Shown here piece after piece: positions 1 through 9,263 of a stretch of DNA of 59,688 bases. This DNA comes from Ruminococcus sp. Lineage in GTDB: Bacteria; Bacillota; Clostridia; Oscillospirales; Ruminococcaceae. The stretch is taken from NCBI GenBank assembly GCA_016288815.1, contig JAEELF010000044.1:1-59688 (forward strand), read 5' to 3'. The translations under genes were made by a program, and so were the position numbers. Position 1 is the first letter of the stretch. Each line of letters begins with the position of its first letter. The notes beneath the pieces are model-generated. The model was not told the origin of the DNA. It searched no databases and worked only from the letters and a program-made list of their open reading frames with translations.

Positions 1-2013
1 CACGCCGCGATGCTCCTCGTTGTCATTCTGAAAATGTTCTTCGAGGATCGCAATGACCCTCGTTCGTGTACGGCGTTCACGGCGCTCGGAGTTTTCATCT
101 CGGGGACGGCTGTTTCGGCGGTGGTCGGGGAGCTGATGTACAAGCTGCCATTCTACCTCATATATGCCGGTATTTCGGCACTTACAGCCTATTGTATATC
201 CTCGCTCCTGACCGGCATACAGACCTCCCGGGCGGTCGATCTTCAGGGGATCTCGGGTCTGTACCACGCGCTCGTCTACATAGTTTTCGCGGCGTCGCTG
301 TGTACGGCGGCAGTCCCGGCGGTGAATGCGGGAGTCGTCCTCGGAGCTGCCGCGACCCTCACAGCAGCTTATTTTTACGGCGCCGGCGGGGGAGTGACGA
401 TAGGCGCTCTGACCGTCTGTGGGGCGTTCCTTTCCTCTGTTTCATGCGGCCTGACGGTCGTTCTTCTGCCCGCTGCAGGACTTGCTGCGGGGTACCTCCG
501 CAGACGAAGGAGTGTAGTCGCCGCGGGAGTTTTCACTGCCGTTTGTCTCGCGTCGCAGTCGGTCATGGGGGTGAACTTCGGGAACGGCGCGGCTATGCTC
601 GACATCATTGCCGGAGCGGGACTTTTCCTCGCTGTTTCGCCTTTTTTCAGCGATAGCTGGATCATCTCTCCCGCCAATGCGGACGCCGGTCTTCGCGAGC
701 TGATTACCGTCCGAAGCGGCTTCCTCGCGGACTCACTTTCGACCGTTCGCGACGAGAGCGAACGTATTGCGCGGGCGCTCGCGGAAACCTCCACCCGCCC
801 CACCGACATCGCCGACAACCGACGTGCGGTATGCGATCTCTGCTACCGTAAAGCCTCGTGCTGGAGGACGTCGCGGGAGGCTACACTTCGCGGTTTCCGG
901 CGCCTTTCAGAGATGACGGAGGTGTCCCGCGAGAACTTCCCCTATGAGCTCTCGGACTGCCTGCGACGCGACGACCTCATCGACGCTTTCAGCCGCTCGA
1001 ACCGTGAAAAAGCGAGCGCGCGACTGATGTCCGTGAAGCTCGCTGAGAACCGCCGCAGCCTGTTCGAGCAAATAAAAACGACCGAGGAGCTGCTCACCTC
1101 CGCCTGCACTCAGACCCCTCTGCGGAGCTCGGCGGCGGTGCGGGGGCAGGTGAGTGCAAAACTCGAAAATTCGGGATATTCGCCCTCTGACATCATCGCC
1201 GGATACGACTCCCGCAGCCGCCTTGTCATAGAGGTCTATTTTCCCGCGGGGACGTCTCCCGACAGCTTCACCCGCGTGCGCGACCTCGTTTCGGACTGCC
1301 TGAAAATGCAGCTCGACATGACCGACCCCGACACCTCCGGCAGGGCGGTGCGCGTCCGTCTGACCGAGCCCGCGGAGTACGTTTGTGAGGTCTACGGGGC
1401 GGCGGCGTGTGCGGAGGACAACACCGAGAACGGCGACACTTTTTCCGCGTTCTCGGACGGTTCGGCGCAGTACATTATCCTCTCGGACGGCATGGGCAGC
1501 GGACGCCGCGCCGCCTTCCAGTCGCGCATGGTGGTGAGGTTGTTCCGGCGCCTTGTTTCGGCAGGTGCGGGCATTCTTCCGGCGGTGCGGCTGGTCAATT
1601 CGATCATGTTCACGAAGTCCGGTGAGGAGACTTTCGCGACCCTCGACGCGGTGAAGATAGGGCTCACCGACTGCACCCTCACCCTCGTGAAATCCGGCGC
1701 CTCCGCGACGCTTATCCGCCACCGCGGGAGCGTCCTGAAGGTCACCGCGCCGACCTTTCCCATCGGCATCTATGAAAGCGGTGAGGCTTTCGTTTCGGAC
1801 TACGACATCGAGGACGGGGACATCGTCATCATGTTCTCGGACGGCATAAGCGAGAACGAGTACCTGTTCATCAAGGAGCTCCTGTTGAGCGGCGACGACG
1901 TCCGGCACATCGTCGATGAGATATGCGCGAAGGCGGAGCTTTTCGACCCCAATATCCGCGCGGACGACGTGACTGTCATCGGGATAAGGGTGTGCAGGCG
2001 CGAAAAAGCATAA
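1..2013 (+). CDS. spoIIE: Stage II sporulation protein E (PP2C-type phosphatase), 5'-truncated by the window edge
   Basis: SpoIIE is the membrane serine phosphatase at the sporulation septum that dephosphorylates SpoIIAA and so releases sigma-F. The frame is open to the window edge, so the first ATG at 10 is probably internal; about 670 residues are visible against roughly 800 usual. The first ~210 residues are a run of hydrophobic, Ala/Val/Leu-rich membrane segments, followed by a charged middle region containing a Cys-x-x-Cys stretch (near 275). The last ~200 residues are the PP2C domain: the metal-binding Asp motifs ILSDGMGSG (about 493-501) and FSDGISENE (about 611-619) are intact. No terminator follows directly; the next gene has its own promoter. 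Identification is firm, true start not visible. Confidence 0.92.
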   Translation, partial: HAAMLLVVILKMFFEDRNDPRSCTAFTALGVFISGTAVSAVVGELMYKLPFYLIYAGISALTAYCISSLLTGIQTSRAVDLQGISGLYHALVYIVFAASLCTAAVPAVNAGVVLGAAATLTAAYFYGAGGGVTIGALTVCGAFLSSVSCGLTVVLLPAAGLAAGYLRRRRSVVAAGVFTAVCLASQSVMGVNFGNGAAMLDIIAGAGLFLAVSPFFSDSWIISPANADAGLRELITVRSGFLADSLSTVRDESERIARALAETSTRPTDIADNRRAVCDLCYRKASCWRTSREATLRGFRRLSEMTEVSRENFPYELSDCLRRDDLIDAFSRSNREKASARLMSVKLAENRRSLFEQIKTTEELLTSACTQTPLRSSAAVRGQVSAKLENSGYSPSDIIAGYDSRSRLVIEVYFPAGTSPDSFTRVRDLVSDCLKMQLDMTDPDTSGRAVRVRLTEPAEYVCEVYGAAACAEDNTENGDTFSAFSDGSAQYIILSDGMGSGRRAAFQSRMVVRLFRRLVSAGAGILPAVRLVNSIMFTKSGEETFATLDAVKIGLTDCTLTLVKSGASATLIRHRGSVLKVTAPTFPIGIYESGEAFVSDYDIEDGDIVIMFSDGISENEYLFIKELLLSGDDVRHIVDEICAKAELFDPNIRADDVTVIGIRVCRREKA

Positions 2014-2020
2014 TTGACCG

Positions 2021-2083
2021 TTAGTGCATTTTTCACATACACTCAGACGAATCACCGAGACGTAATCTGTCAGATTGCACTAA
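2021..2083. repeat. Inverted repeat in the spoIIE-glgB spacer
   Basis: TTAGTGCA (2021-2028) is repeated inverted as TGCACTAA (2076-2083), and between them AATCTG-T-CAGATT (2064-2076) is a perfect odd palindrome that overlaps the right arm by one base. There is no T-run after the right arm, so this is not a clear intrinsic terminator. It may be an operator or a weak RNA structure ending the spoIIE transcript; function is not established. Confidence 0.35.
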
Positions 2084-2140
2084 AATGTGCGGGTAAAATT
2101 AGCGTAACGTCTGAAAATTTGACACGATTTCTAAAAAAGC

Positions 2141-2169
2141 TTGAATTATTACCGCTCTTCTGTTAAAAT
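2141..2169 (+). promoter_or_regulatory. Sigma-A promoter of the glycogen operon
   Basis: TTGAAT (2141-2146), a 17-base spacer and TAAAAT (2164-2169). The ribosome-binding site AAAGGGGG and the glgB ATG at 2194 follow within 25 bases, so the leader is very short and leaves no room for a riboswitch. Confidence 0.7.
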
Positions 2170-2193
2170 AAGAAGTGTAAAGGGGGTCATATT

Positions 2194-4158
2194 ATGTCTG
2201 TTAATTACAACACCAATCCCAACGATTTTCCGCTGTACCTTTTCTACCAGGGCAAGAACAGCGAGGCTTACAAATTCTTCGGAGCACATTCCCGCAAAAA
2301 AGGCAGGGGCCGCGCCTTTACTTTCAGGGTCTGGGCGCCCAATGCCGTGAGCGTTTCCGTTGTCGGAGACTTCAACGACTGGGACCGCACGAAGGACCGA
2401 ATGGAGCTCATCGCAGACGGCGTCTGGGAGACTACGGTCTCCGGACTAAAGCAGTTCGACGCCTATAAATACAGCATAGAGACCCGCGACGGCCGCATAA
2501 TCCTCAAAGCCGATCCCTACGGAAACCACTTCGAGACCCGCCCCGGCACCGCCTCGAAAATATTCGAGAGTGACTACAAATGGGACGACAAGGAATGGTT
2601 CACCGAAAAGGCGAAAAAAATAATCTACAAGAGCCCCGTGAACATCTACGAGGTACACCTCGGTTCATGGAAGACCCACAGCGAGGACGTTTTCCTCGAC
2701 TATATAACCTTCGCGAAGCAGATAATCCCGTACCTCAGAAAGATGTCGTATACGCATGTCGAGTTCATGCCGCTGACGGAGTACCCGTTCGACGGCTCGT
2801 GGGGATATCAGGTCACCGGCTACTTCGCCCCGACCTCCCGCTACGGCACCCCCGATGACTTCCGCAAAATGGTGGATATGTTCCACAAGGCGGGAATCGG
2901 CGTTATCCTCGACTGGGTGCCCGCTCACTTCCCGAAGGACGCTCCCGGACTGTATGAGTTCGACGGCACCTGCTGCTACGAGTACACCGACGAGCGCAAG
3001 CGCGAGCACAAGGCTTGGGGCACGCGCGTGTTCGACTACGGCAGGGCGGAGGTATGCTCCTTCCTCATCTCGAGCGCGAATTACTGGTTCGACGAGTTCC
3101 ACGTTGACGGTCTGAGAGTTGACGCCGTGGCGTCCATGCTCTACCTCGACTACGACCGCCGCGACGGCGAGTGGGCTGCCAATATCTACGGCGGCAACGA
3201 GAACCTCGAGGCTGTGGAGTTCCTCAAGCACCTCAACGAGGCCGTCTTCGCAAAGCACCCCGACGCCCTCATGATCGCGGAGGAGTCCACCGCATGGCCT
3301 CTCGTGACGAAGCCCACCGACATCGGCGGTCTCGGCTTCAACTTCAAATGGAACATGGGCTGGATGAACGATATGCTCAGCTATATGTCCCTCGACCCGA
3401 TCTATCGTGCCTTCAACCACGATAAGCTCACATTTTCGTTCTTCTATGCGTTCTCCGAGAACTATATCCTCCCGATATCCCACGACGAGGTAGTCCACGG
3501 AAAATGCTCGATGATAAACAAGATGCCCGGCGAGTACGACCAGAAGTTCGCGTCGTACAGGGCGTTCCTCGCTTACATGACCGCCCACCCCGGCAAGAAG
3601 CTCCTGTTCATGGGACAGGAATTCGGTCAGATGAAGGAGTGGGACTACAAGTCTCAGCTCGACTGGAGCCTCATGGATTTCGATTCACACAGGAACCTCC
3701 TGAAGTTCTCCGAGAAGCTGAACAAATTCTACCTCGAAAATTCACCGCTCTGGCAGAACGACGATTCGTGGAGCGGCTTCAGCTGGATATCCAACGACGA
3801 CTACAAGCAGAGCGTCATAGCCTTCAGACGTATCGACGACAACGGCGACGAGGTCATCGCGGTGTGCAATTTCGTGCCCGTGGACCGTCACGACTACCGC
3901 ATAGGAGTCCCGTACAAGGGACGCTATAAGGTCGTGTTCAACACCGACGCGCCGGAGTTCGGCGGCTCAGGCATGACTGAGAAGTCGTTCAAGTCCGAGC
4001 CGATCGGTATGCACGGCTTCGACGAGAGCATCTCGATGACCTTAGCTCCTCTTTCGGTCATCTACCTCAAGTATTCTCCCGTCAAGAAGCGCGAGCCCAA
4101 GGCTGAGGAAGCTCCCGCGAAGAAGCCCGCGCGCAGAAAGTCTGCCAAGGCTGAATAA
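2194..4158 (+). CDS. glgB: 1,4-alpha-glucan branching enzyme
   Basis: Cuts alpha-1,4 glucan chains and rejoins them as alpha-1,6 branches during glycogen synthesis; cytoplasmic GH13 enzyme. At 654 residues it is a normal bacterial GlgB. A CBM48 module (about 40-130) precedes the (beta/alpha)8 barrel. The nucleophile lies in GLRVDAVA (Asp about 310), the acid/base in MIAEEST (Glu about 364) and the transition-state Asp in SHDEVVHG (about 430). The C-terminus carries an unusual Lys/Ala/Pro-rich basic tail of about 25 residues. The ATG follows AAAGGGGG. First gene of glgBCDA. Confidence 0.96.
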   Translation: MSVNYNTNPNDFPLYLFYQGKNSEAYKFFGAHSRKKGRGRAFTFRVWAPNAVSVSVVGDFNDWDRTKDRMELIADGVWETTVSGLKQFDAYKYSIETRDGRIILKADPYGNHFETRPGTASKIFESDYKWDDKEWFTEKAKKIIYKSPVNIYEVHLGSWKTHSEDVFLDYITFAKQIIPYLRKMSYTHVEFMPLTEYPFDGSWGYQVTGYFAPTSRYGTPDDFRKMVDMFHKAGIGVILDWVPAHFPKDAPGLYEFDGTCCYEYTDERKREHKAWGTRVFDYGRAEVCSFLISSANYWFDEFHVDGLRVDAVASMLYLDYDRRDGEWAANIYGGNENLEAVEFLKHLNEAVFAKHPDALMIAEESTAWPLVTKPTDIGGLGFNFKWNMGWMNDMLSYMSLDPIYRAFNHDKLTFSFFYAFSENYILPISHDEVVHGKCSMINKMPGEYDQKFASYRAFLAYMTAHPGKKLLFMGQEFGQMKEWDYKSQLDWSLMDFDSHRNLLKFSEKLNKFYLENSPLWQNDDSWSGFSWISNDDYKQSVIAFRRIDDNGDEVIAVCNFVPVDRHDYRIGVPYKGRYKVVFNTDAPEFGGSGMTEKSFKSEPIGMHGFDESISMTLAPLSVIYLKYSPVKKREPKAEEAPAKKPARRKSAKAE

Positions 4159-4202
4159 ACCACAAGACCTATCAAAAGTCATAATACTTTAGGAGGAAAT
4201 AT

Positions 4203-5429
4203 ATGTATACTAAGAAAAGATGTGTTGCCATGCTGCTCGCAGGCGGTCAGGGCAGCAGATTATACGCACTCACGAAGAACGTCGCCAAGCCGGCAGTTCC
4301 GTACGGCGGAAAGTACCGCCTCATAGACTTCCCGCTCTCGAACTGCACCAACTCCGGTATCGACACAGTCGGCGTGCTCACGCAGTATCAGCCGCTCGTG
4401 CTCAACGAGTACATCGGAAACGGTCAGCCGTGGGACCTCGATAAGATGAACGGAGGCGTACACGTCCTCCCGCCCTACGAGACCCAAGCAGGCGCTTCAT
4501 GGTACGAGGGCACTGCGAACGCGATTTACCAGAATATGCGCTTCATCGAGCGCTACGACCCTGAGTACGTCGTAGTCCTCGGCGGCGACCATATCTACAA
4601 GATGGACTACTCCAAGATGGTGGACTTCCACGTTGCCAACAACGCGGACTGCACTATCTCCGTTATCGACGTACCGCGCTCTGAGGCTTCACGCTTCGGT
4701 ATCATGATCTGCGACGAGAACAACAAGGTCACAGACTTTGTAGAGAAGCCCAAGGAGCCCAAGTCCACCCTCGCTTCAATGGGTATCTATGTGTTCAGCT
4801 GGGATAAGCTCCGCAAGTACCTCATCGAGAACGAGAACGAAGCGAATGCCAAGCGCGATGCGGGTCAGCCGTGGTCGAAGGACTTCGGCAAGGACATCAT
4901 AACCTCCATGCTCCGCGACGGTCAGCGCCTCTACGCTTACGAGTTCGAGGGCTACTGGAAGGATGTCGGCACGCTCGACTCCCTCTGGGAAGCTAACATG
5001 GATCTGCTCAGCCCGAGCGTTCCGCTCGACCTCTACGACCCGAGCTGGAAGATCTACTCCCGCAACAGCAATATGCCGCCGCAGTACATTGGCGACAACG
5101 CAAACATCGAGAACTCGATGATCTCCGAGGGCAGCGAGATCGACGGCACAGTCGATTTCTCCATACTCTTCTCCGGCGTTACTATCGAGGAGGGCGCGAC
5201 TGTGAACTACAGTATCGTCATGCCCGGAACTGTCATCAAGTCCGGTGCGGTAATTGAGTACGCTATCGTCGGCAGCGACAGTGTCATCGAGAGCGGCGCT
5301 CACATCGGAAAGAGCCCCGAGCAGGTCGAGAACCGTGACGACTGGGGCATAGCCGTGGTCGGACACAACGTAACAGTATCCGAGAACAAGGTCGTCGAGC
5401 CCAAGCAGATAATCGGCGAAAGTATCTGA
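4203..5429 (+). CDS. glgC: Glucose-1-phosphate adenylyltransferase, catalytic subunit
   Basis: Makes ADP-glucose from ATP and glucose-1-phosphate, the committed and regulated step of glycogen synthesis. The 408-residue protein has the pyrophosphorylase signature [13 protein letters not shown] near residue 12, the substrate-binding segment [12 protein letters not shown], and a C-terminal left-handed beta-helix region (about 295-380) with hexapeptide repeats. RBS AGGAGG lies just before the ATG. It sits 44 bases after glgB and 16 bases before its partner glgD; in Firmicutes GlgC and GlgD form a hetero-oligomer in which GlgC supplies catalysis. Confidence 0.96.
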   Translation: MYTKKRCVAMLLAGGQGSRLYALTKNVAKPAVPYGGKYRLIDFPLSNCTNSGIDTVGVLTQYQPLVLNEYIGNGQPWDLDKMNGGVHVLPPYETQAGASWYEGTANAIYQNMRFIERYDPEYVVVLGGDHIYKMDYSKMVDFHVANNADCTISVIDVPRSEASRFGIMICDENNKVTDFVEKPKEPKSTLASMGIYVFSWDKLRKYLIENENEANAKRDAGQPWSKDFGKDIITSMLRDGQRLYAYEFEGYWKDVGTLDSLWEANMDLLSPSVPLDLYDPSWKIYSRNSNMPPQYIGDNANIENSMISEGSEIDGTVDFSILFSGVTIEEGATVNYSIVMPGTVIKSGAVIEYAIVGSDSVIESGAHIGKSPEQVENRDDWGIAVVGHNVTVSENKVVEPKQIIGESI

Positions 5430-5445
5430 TCGGAGGAATTATACT

Positions 5446-6567
5446 ATGAGTGTTAATTATAATGTTTTAGGACTTATCTTTGCAAGTATGCACGATTCGT
5501 ATGTCAGCGAGCTGACAAAGCAGCGCACGATGGGCTCCATACCCTTCGGCGGACGCTACCGCCTCATCGACTTCCCGCTGTCGAATATGGTCAATTCCAG
5601 CGTGGCTGAGGTCGGCGTCATCACGAAGTCCAACTACGGCTCGCTGCTCGATCACCTCGGCTCCGGACGTGACTGGGACCTCGCCCGCAAGAAGGGCGGC
5701 CTCCACCTCCTCCCGCCGTACAGTCAGACGGGCGGTATCTACAAGGGCAGGCTCGACGCGCTCAACAATATCTGGAGCTTCGTTGAGCACTCCAATGCCA
5801 AGTACGTTATCCTCTCGAACTGCGATATCGTAGCAAATATCGACTTCAATCCCGTCCTCCGCCAGCACATCGACACCGGTGCGGACATCACCCTTATCCA
5901 CAGCCGCTGCTACTACGACTCCGAGAAGGCGAGCTGCGCGACCCTCCTCAAGTTCGACGAGGAGAACCACCTCGCAGACGTCCTCGTAGACCCGCAGATA
6001 TCGGGCGAGTGCAGTATGTGGCTCGAGATGATGATAGTCACCAAGGACTTCCTCAAGAGCATTGTCTTCGACGCCGCGAGCCGCAATCTCTCCAGCTTCA
6101 CCCGCGAGATACTCCAGGGCAGGAGGGACGAGTTCAAGATCCTCGGCTACGAGCACAAGGACTTCTTCACCCGCATAGACAGCGTGCAGAGCTACTACCT
6201 CGCAAATATGCTGCTGCTCGATTCCGAGAAGCGCAGCGCCCTCTTCAAGAAGCATCTCCCCGTTTACACCAAGATCGGCGACAACGGTCCCGCTAAGTAC
6301 GGTCTGGAGTCGAAGGTGAGCAATTCGCTCATCGCCGACGGCTGTATCATCGAGGGAACAGTCGAGAACTCGATACTGTTCAGAGGCGTCAAGGTCGGCA
6401 AGGGCTCTGTGGTAAAGAATTCAGTCCTGCTCCAGAGCACGGCAGTCGGCAGCAAGTGCAGCATTTCCTCGGTAATAACCGATAAGAACGTAGTGATAAG
6501 CAACGAGAAGGTGCTGACCGGCTCGGAGTCCTATCCGCTTTATATAAGCAAGGACGGTAAGATCTGA
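5446..6567 (+). CDS. glgD: GlgD, regulatory subunit of ADP-glucose pyrophosphorylase
   Basis: Paralogue of GlgC, 373 residues. The N-terminal glycine-rich nucleotide-binding loop (GGGQGTRL-type) is absent: the equivalent segment reads FASMHDSYVSEL, while the substrate loop [13 protein letters not shown] and the C-terminal beta-helix remain. This is the known GlgD pattern in Firmicutes, where the subunit has little activity alone but raises GlgC activity in the complex. RBS GGAGG lies before the ATG; spacings of 16 bases on both sides fit one operon. Confidence 0.94.
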   Translation: MSVNYNVLGLIFASMHDSYVSELTKQRTMGSIPFGGRYRLIDFPLSNMVNSSVAEVGVITKSNYGSLLDHLGSGRDWDLARKKGGLHLLPPYSQTGGIYKGRLDALNNIWSFVEHSNAKYVILSNCDIVANIDFNPVLRQHIDTGADITLIHSRCYYDSEKASCATLLKFDEENHLADVLVDPQISGECSMWLEMMIVTKDFLKSIVFDAASRNLSSFTREILQGRRDEFKILGYEHKDFFTRIDSVQSYYLANMLLLDSEKRSALFKKHLPVYTKIGDNGPAKYGLESKVSNSLIADGCIIEGTVENSILFRGVKVGKGSVVKNSVLLQSTAVGSKCSISSVITDKNVVISNEKVLTGSESYPLYISKDGKI

Positions 6568-6583
6568 ACGGCGGTGATGAAGA

Positions 6584-8002
6584 ATGAAAATATTATTTGC
6601 CGCAAGTGAAGCGGTGCCATTCGCAGCGTCAGGCGGACTCGCCGACGTTACAGGCTCTCTCCCGAAGGCTATACAGGCTAAGGGACATCAGTGCGCAGTG
6701 GTCATTCCGCTCTATAAGTCCATCGACGCCGAGCTGCGCGCTGAGATGACATTTGTGACCAATATCACCGTTGATGTTTCGTGGCGCAAGCAGTACTGCG
6801 GTATCTTCACCGTGGAGCACGGCGGTATACAGTATTACTTCATCGACAACGAATACTACTACTACCGCGAGGGTATGTACGGCTTCTACGACGACTGCGA
6901 GAGATTCGTGTTCTTCGACCGCGCTGTCCTCGAGATGCTGAAATACGTCGAGTTCAAGCCCGACATAATCCACTCCAACGACTGGCAGACCGCGCTGATA
7001 CCCGTCTACTTCCACGTTTACTACAAGTATCAGGAGGGCTACAACGGCATCAGGAACGTCTTCACTATCCACAACATCGAGTATCAGGGCAAGTACGGGC
7101 GCGAGGTGCTCAACGAGCTCATGGGCATACCGATGTACAACTCTAATCTGCTCGAGTACGACGGCTACATCAACATGATGAAGGGCGCGATCGAGACTGC
7201 CGACAAGATAACCACCGTCAGCCCGAGCTACGCATGGGAGATACTCGACCCGTGGTACGCCCACGGCCTCGACCGTATCCTCGTCACCAAGCAGTATAAG
7301 CTCAAGGGCATCATGAACGGTATCGACACCGCCCTGTATGACCCGCAGAACGACCCTATAATCGCTTCGCATTTCTCCTCCGAGAACCTCACAGGCAAGC
7401 ACGAGTGCAGACGCACGCTCCTTCAGGAGCTGGGTCTCGATCCCGGAGACGAGCCCGTCATCGGCATAGTTACGCGCTTTGTCAAGCACAAGGGTATTGA
7501 TCTTATCCGCTGCGTCCTCGAGGAAATGGTCCGCATGGGAATGAAGTTTGCGGTGCTCGGAAGCGGCGAGAAGATATACGAGGATTTCTTCCGCGAAATG
7601 GCAGCGCGCTACCCCGGGAAGGTCTCGGCAAATTTCGGCTTCCTGCCGGAACTCGCGCACAAGATCTACGCCGGCGCGGATATGTTTCTCATGCCGTCGC
7701 AGAGCGAGCCCTGCGGTCTTGCCCAGATGATCTCCATGCGCTACGGCACGATACCGATAGTGCGCGAGACAGGCGGTCTGCGTGATTCCGTCCGCGACAA
7801 CGGCGGCGAGAACGGCAACGGCTTCACCTTCAAGACTATCAACGCCAACGATATGCTCGACGCTGTTCGCCGTGCGAAGCGCGACTTCGACAACAAAGAC
7901 GAGTGGGCAGCGCTCATGAAGCGTGCAATGGAGTGCGATCACAGCTGGTCGGCTTCCGCGGATACATATATCGAGCTCTACAAGGAGCTGCTCTCACAGT
8001 AA
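6584..8002 (+). CDS. glgA: Glycogen synthase (ADP-glucose, GT5)
   Basis: Transfers glucose from ADP-glucose to the growing alpha-1,4 glucan chain. The 472-residue protein has the usual GT5/GT-B form: the N-terminal KxGGL-type motif appears as ASGGLADV near residue 16, and the C-terminal half has the nucleotide-sugar segment SQSEPCGLAQ and IVRETGGL near 375-405. RBS is GGCGGTGATGA, a weaker site than those of glgC and glgD. Last gene of the glycogen operon, followed at once by a strong hairpin terminator. Confidence 0.96.
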   Translation: MKILFAASEAVPFAASGGLADVTGSLPKAIQAKGHQCAVVIPLYKSIDAELRAEMTFVTNITVDVSWRKQYCGIFTVEHGGIQYYFIDNEYYYYREGMYGFYDDCERFVFFDRAVLEMLKYVEFKPDIIHSNDWQTALIPVYFHVYYKYQEGYNGIRNVFTIHNIEYQGKYGREVLNELMGIPMYNSNLLEYDGYINMMKGAIETADKITTVSPSYAWEILDPWYAHGLDRILVTKQYKLKGIMNGIDTALYDPQNDPIIASHFSSENLTGKHECRRTLLQELGLDPGDEPVIGIVTRFVKHKGIDLIRCVLEEMVRMGMKFAVLGSGEKIYEDFFREMAARYPGKVSANFGFLPELAHKIYAGADMFLMPSQSEPCGLAQMISMRYGTIPIVRETGGLRDSVRDNGGENGNGFTFKTINANDMLDAVRRAKRDFDNKDEWAALMKRAMECDHSWSASADTYIELYKELLSQ

Positions 8003-8008
8003 AAAATG

Positions 8009-8037
8009 AACGGGACTCATCGAGTCCCGTTTTTTTT
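8009..8037. terminator. Two-way intrinsic terminator between glgA and the yunG-like gene
   Basis: Perfect 10-bp stem AACGGGACTC (8009-8018) and GAGTCCCGTT (8022-8031) with a 3-base loop. A T-run follows on the plus strand; a T-rich tract (complement of 8001-8006) follows on the minus strand. It ends both glgA and the minus-strand operon stopping at 8042. The same stem occurs at 46257. Confidence 0.9.
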
Positions 8038-8041
8038 ATGT

Positions 8042-8479
8042 TCACTTGTCCGCCAGATATTTCAGCAGCTCAGCCCTGAGATACTCGTAGCGCTCGCGTT
8101 TTTCGGCCTTTGCGAAGTGTACCTCGCGGAACTGCTCGGGGTTATCAGAATAGCCGAGCTTTTCGTCGCCGAACTGCTCGCTGGTGAGGTCGAATACCAC
8201 GTCCCCCACGACGTTGTAACAGTGGTAATTCCCGCCGGGACGCAGTACTCCATAGACCTTCCCGCCGAAGATGTCTTGCGCAAGGAATGCCGTTATCGAG
8301 CACTGCCCGAGGGTGATGTTGTCCGTGCTCCACTTCTCACGCAGGCGCGGCGCACAGGTGTACCCGCACCATATGCCTGTAAGAGCGTCGTATAGCTGAC
8401 GCGGGTCTGCAATCCCCATAAAATCACTGTTTATCGGCGGTACAGATGCATTCTCCCAGCCGTAAAAGTTGTAGCTCAT
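8042..8479 (-). CDS. YunG-like conserved protein
   Basis: A 145-residue soluble protein resembling the YunG family of uncharacterised Firmicutes proteins. Recognisable features are a core GQCSITAFLAQDIFGG, a segment on tyrosine, histidine and asparagine (GNYHCYNVVGDVVFDLTSEQF) and a charged C-terminal helix. The Cys of GQCS, the His and the Asp lie in an order that could suit a papain-like fold, but this is inference from spacing only. Last gene of a three-gene minus operon, 12 bases after the amidotransferase. The ATG follows GGAGGTAACT. Function unknown. Confidence 0.75.
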   Translation of the reverse strand: MSYNFYGWENASVPPINSDFMGIADPRQLYDALTGIWCGYTCAPRLREKWSTDNITLGQCSITAFLAQDIFGGKVYGVLRPGGNYHCYNVVGDVVFDLTSEQFGDEKLGYSDNPEQFREVHFAKAEKRERYEYLRAELLKYLADK

Positions 8480-8491
8480 AGTTACCTCCGA

Positions 8492-9250
8492 TCAGATGTA
8501 CATTGCGTCCATGGCGGTGATGTATTCAAGCGTCGGGACGAATGTCCCCTTGTGGCGGTCGCCGCGGTGGACTTCCTGACCGTCCCTGTACGCGATGACC
8601 TGCGCCATGGGGAACGGTATCCACACGCCGTCGTCGAGCGGCTTTGTCGAGAAGAGGAGCCCGTTCTCGAGTCTCTTGAAGCAGAGCGTGTTTTTCAGGT
8701 TCTTGTGGACATACAGCAGCTCGCCGTCGTAGATCATCAGGTTCAGCTTGTTTCTCGGCGCGTTCTCGACGATGAAATCGTTGACCGTCTCGAAGCGCTC
8801 ATGTTCGTTCGGGACGGAGCGTGAGATGCGCTCGTTCATGCAGTCGAGCAGCGACAGAAAGAACCGCTCCGAGTCCGTATCGCCCGTCTGGACGGCGGAA
8901 TATCGGTGGCTGTGCTTGCTGCTGAAGATAGTGCCGTTGTGAATCAGCGTCCACTCCCTGCCGGAGATGTCCGTCCCGGTGAAGGGGTGGCAGTTGTGCT
9001 CGCTCACGGTGCCGACGGTCGCGAAGCGGATATGTGCAAGGGTCGCTTTCTGCGGCGGGAGATAGTCGATGATGTCCGACAGGAACGTGCTTTCCAAGGC
9101 GCTTATTGGCTCCTTTATGACCTCGCGCCCGCCGTTCCCGTACATCAGTCCCCAGCCGTGAGGATTCACGTCGCTGTGGGAGAAAAATGTCCGCAGATAG
9201 TCGGAGATATCAACTGCTTTTGCCGAAGTGAAGCCCAGAAGCTCGCACAT
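8492..9250 (-). CDS. Class II glutamine amidotransferase family protein (YafJ/EgtC-like)
   Basis: N-terminal-nucleophile hydrolase domain over the whole 252 residues. I chose the ATG at 9250 because it puts Cys directly after Met, the residue that becomes the catalytic N-terminal Cys in this family, and because GGCGGTG lies 6 bases upstream; a GTG at 9259 would bury it. Other family marks are HGWGLMY (about 34-40), LAHIRFATVG (about 71-80) and HNGTIF. Relatives include YafJ and EgtC, a gamma-glutamyl hydrolase of ergothioneine synthesis. Its upstream neighbour is a glutamate-cysteine ligase, so action on a gamma-glutamyl thiol compound is possible but unproved. Confidence 0.85.
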   Translation of the reverse strand: MCELLGFTSAKAVDISDYLRTFFSHSDVNPHGWGLMYGNGGREVIKEPISALESTFLSDIIDYLPPQKATLAHIRFATVGTVSEHNCHPFTGTDISGREWTLIHNGTIFSSKHSHRYSAVQTGDTDSERFFLSLLDCMNERISRSVPNEHERFETVNDFIVENAPRNKLNLMIYDGELLYVHKNLKNTLCFKRLENGLLFSTKPLDDGVWIPFPMAQVIAYRDGQEVHRGDRHKGTFVPTLEYITAMDAMYI

Positions 9251-9263
9251 TTCTGTCACCGCC

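Noticed and set aside
907..2055. A 382-codon minus-strand frame
   Set aside because: Antisense to the spoIIE phosphatase domain, His/Arg/Val-rich in the manner of frame shadows in this genome.
5446..6567. GlgD as a novel pseudoenzyme
   Set aside because: Loss of the catalytic loop is the well-known state of GlgD, which works with GlgC in Firmicutes.
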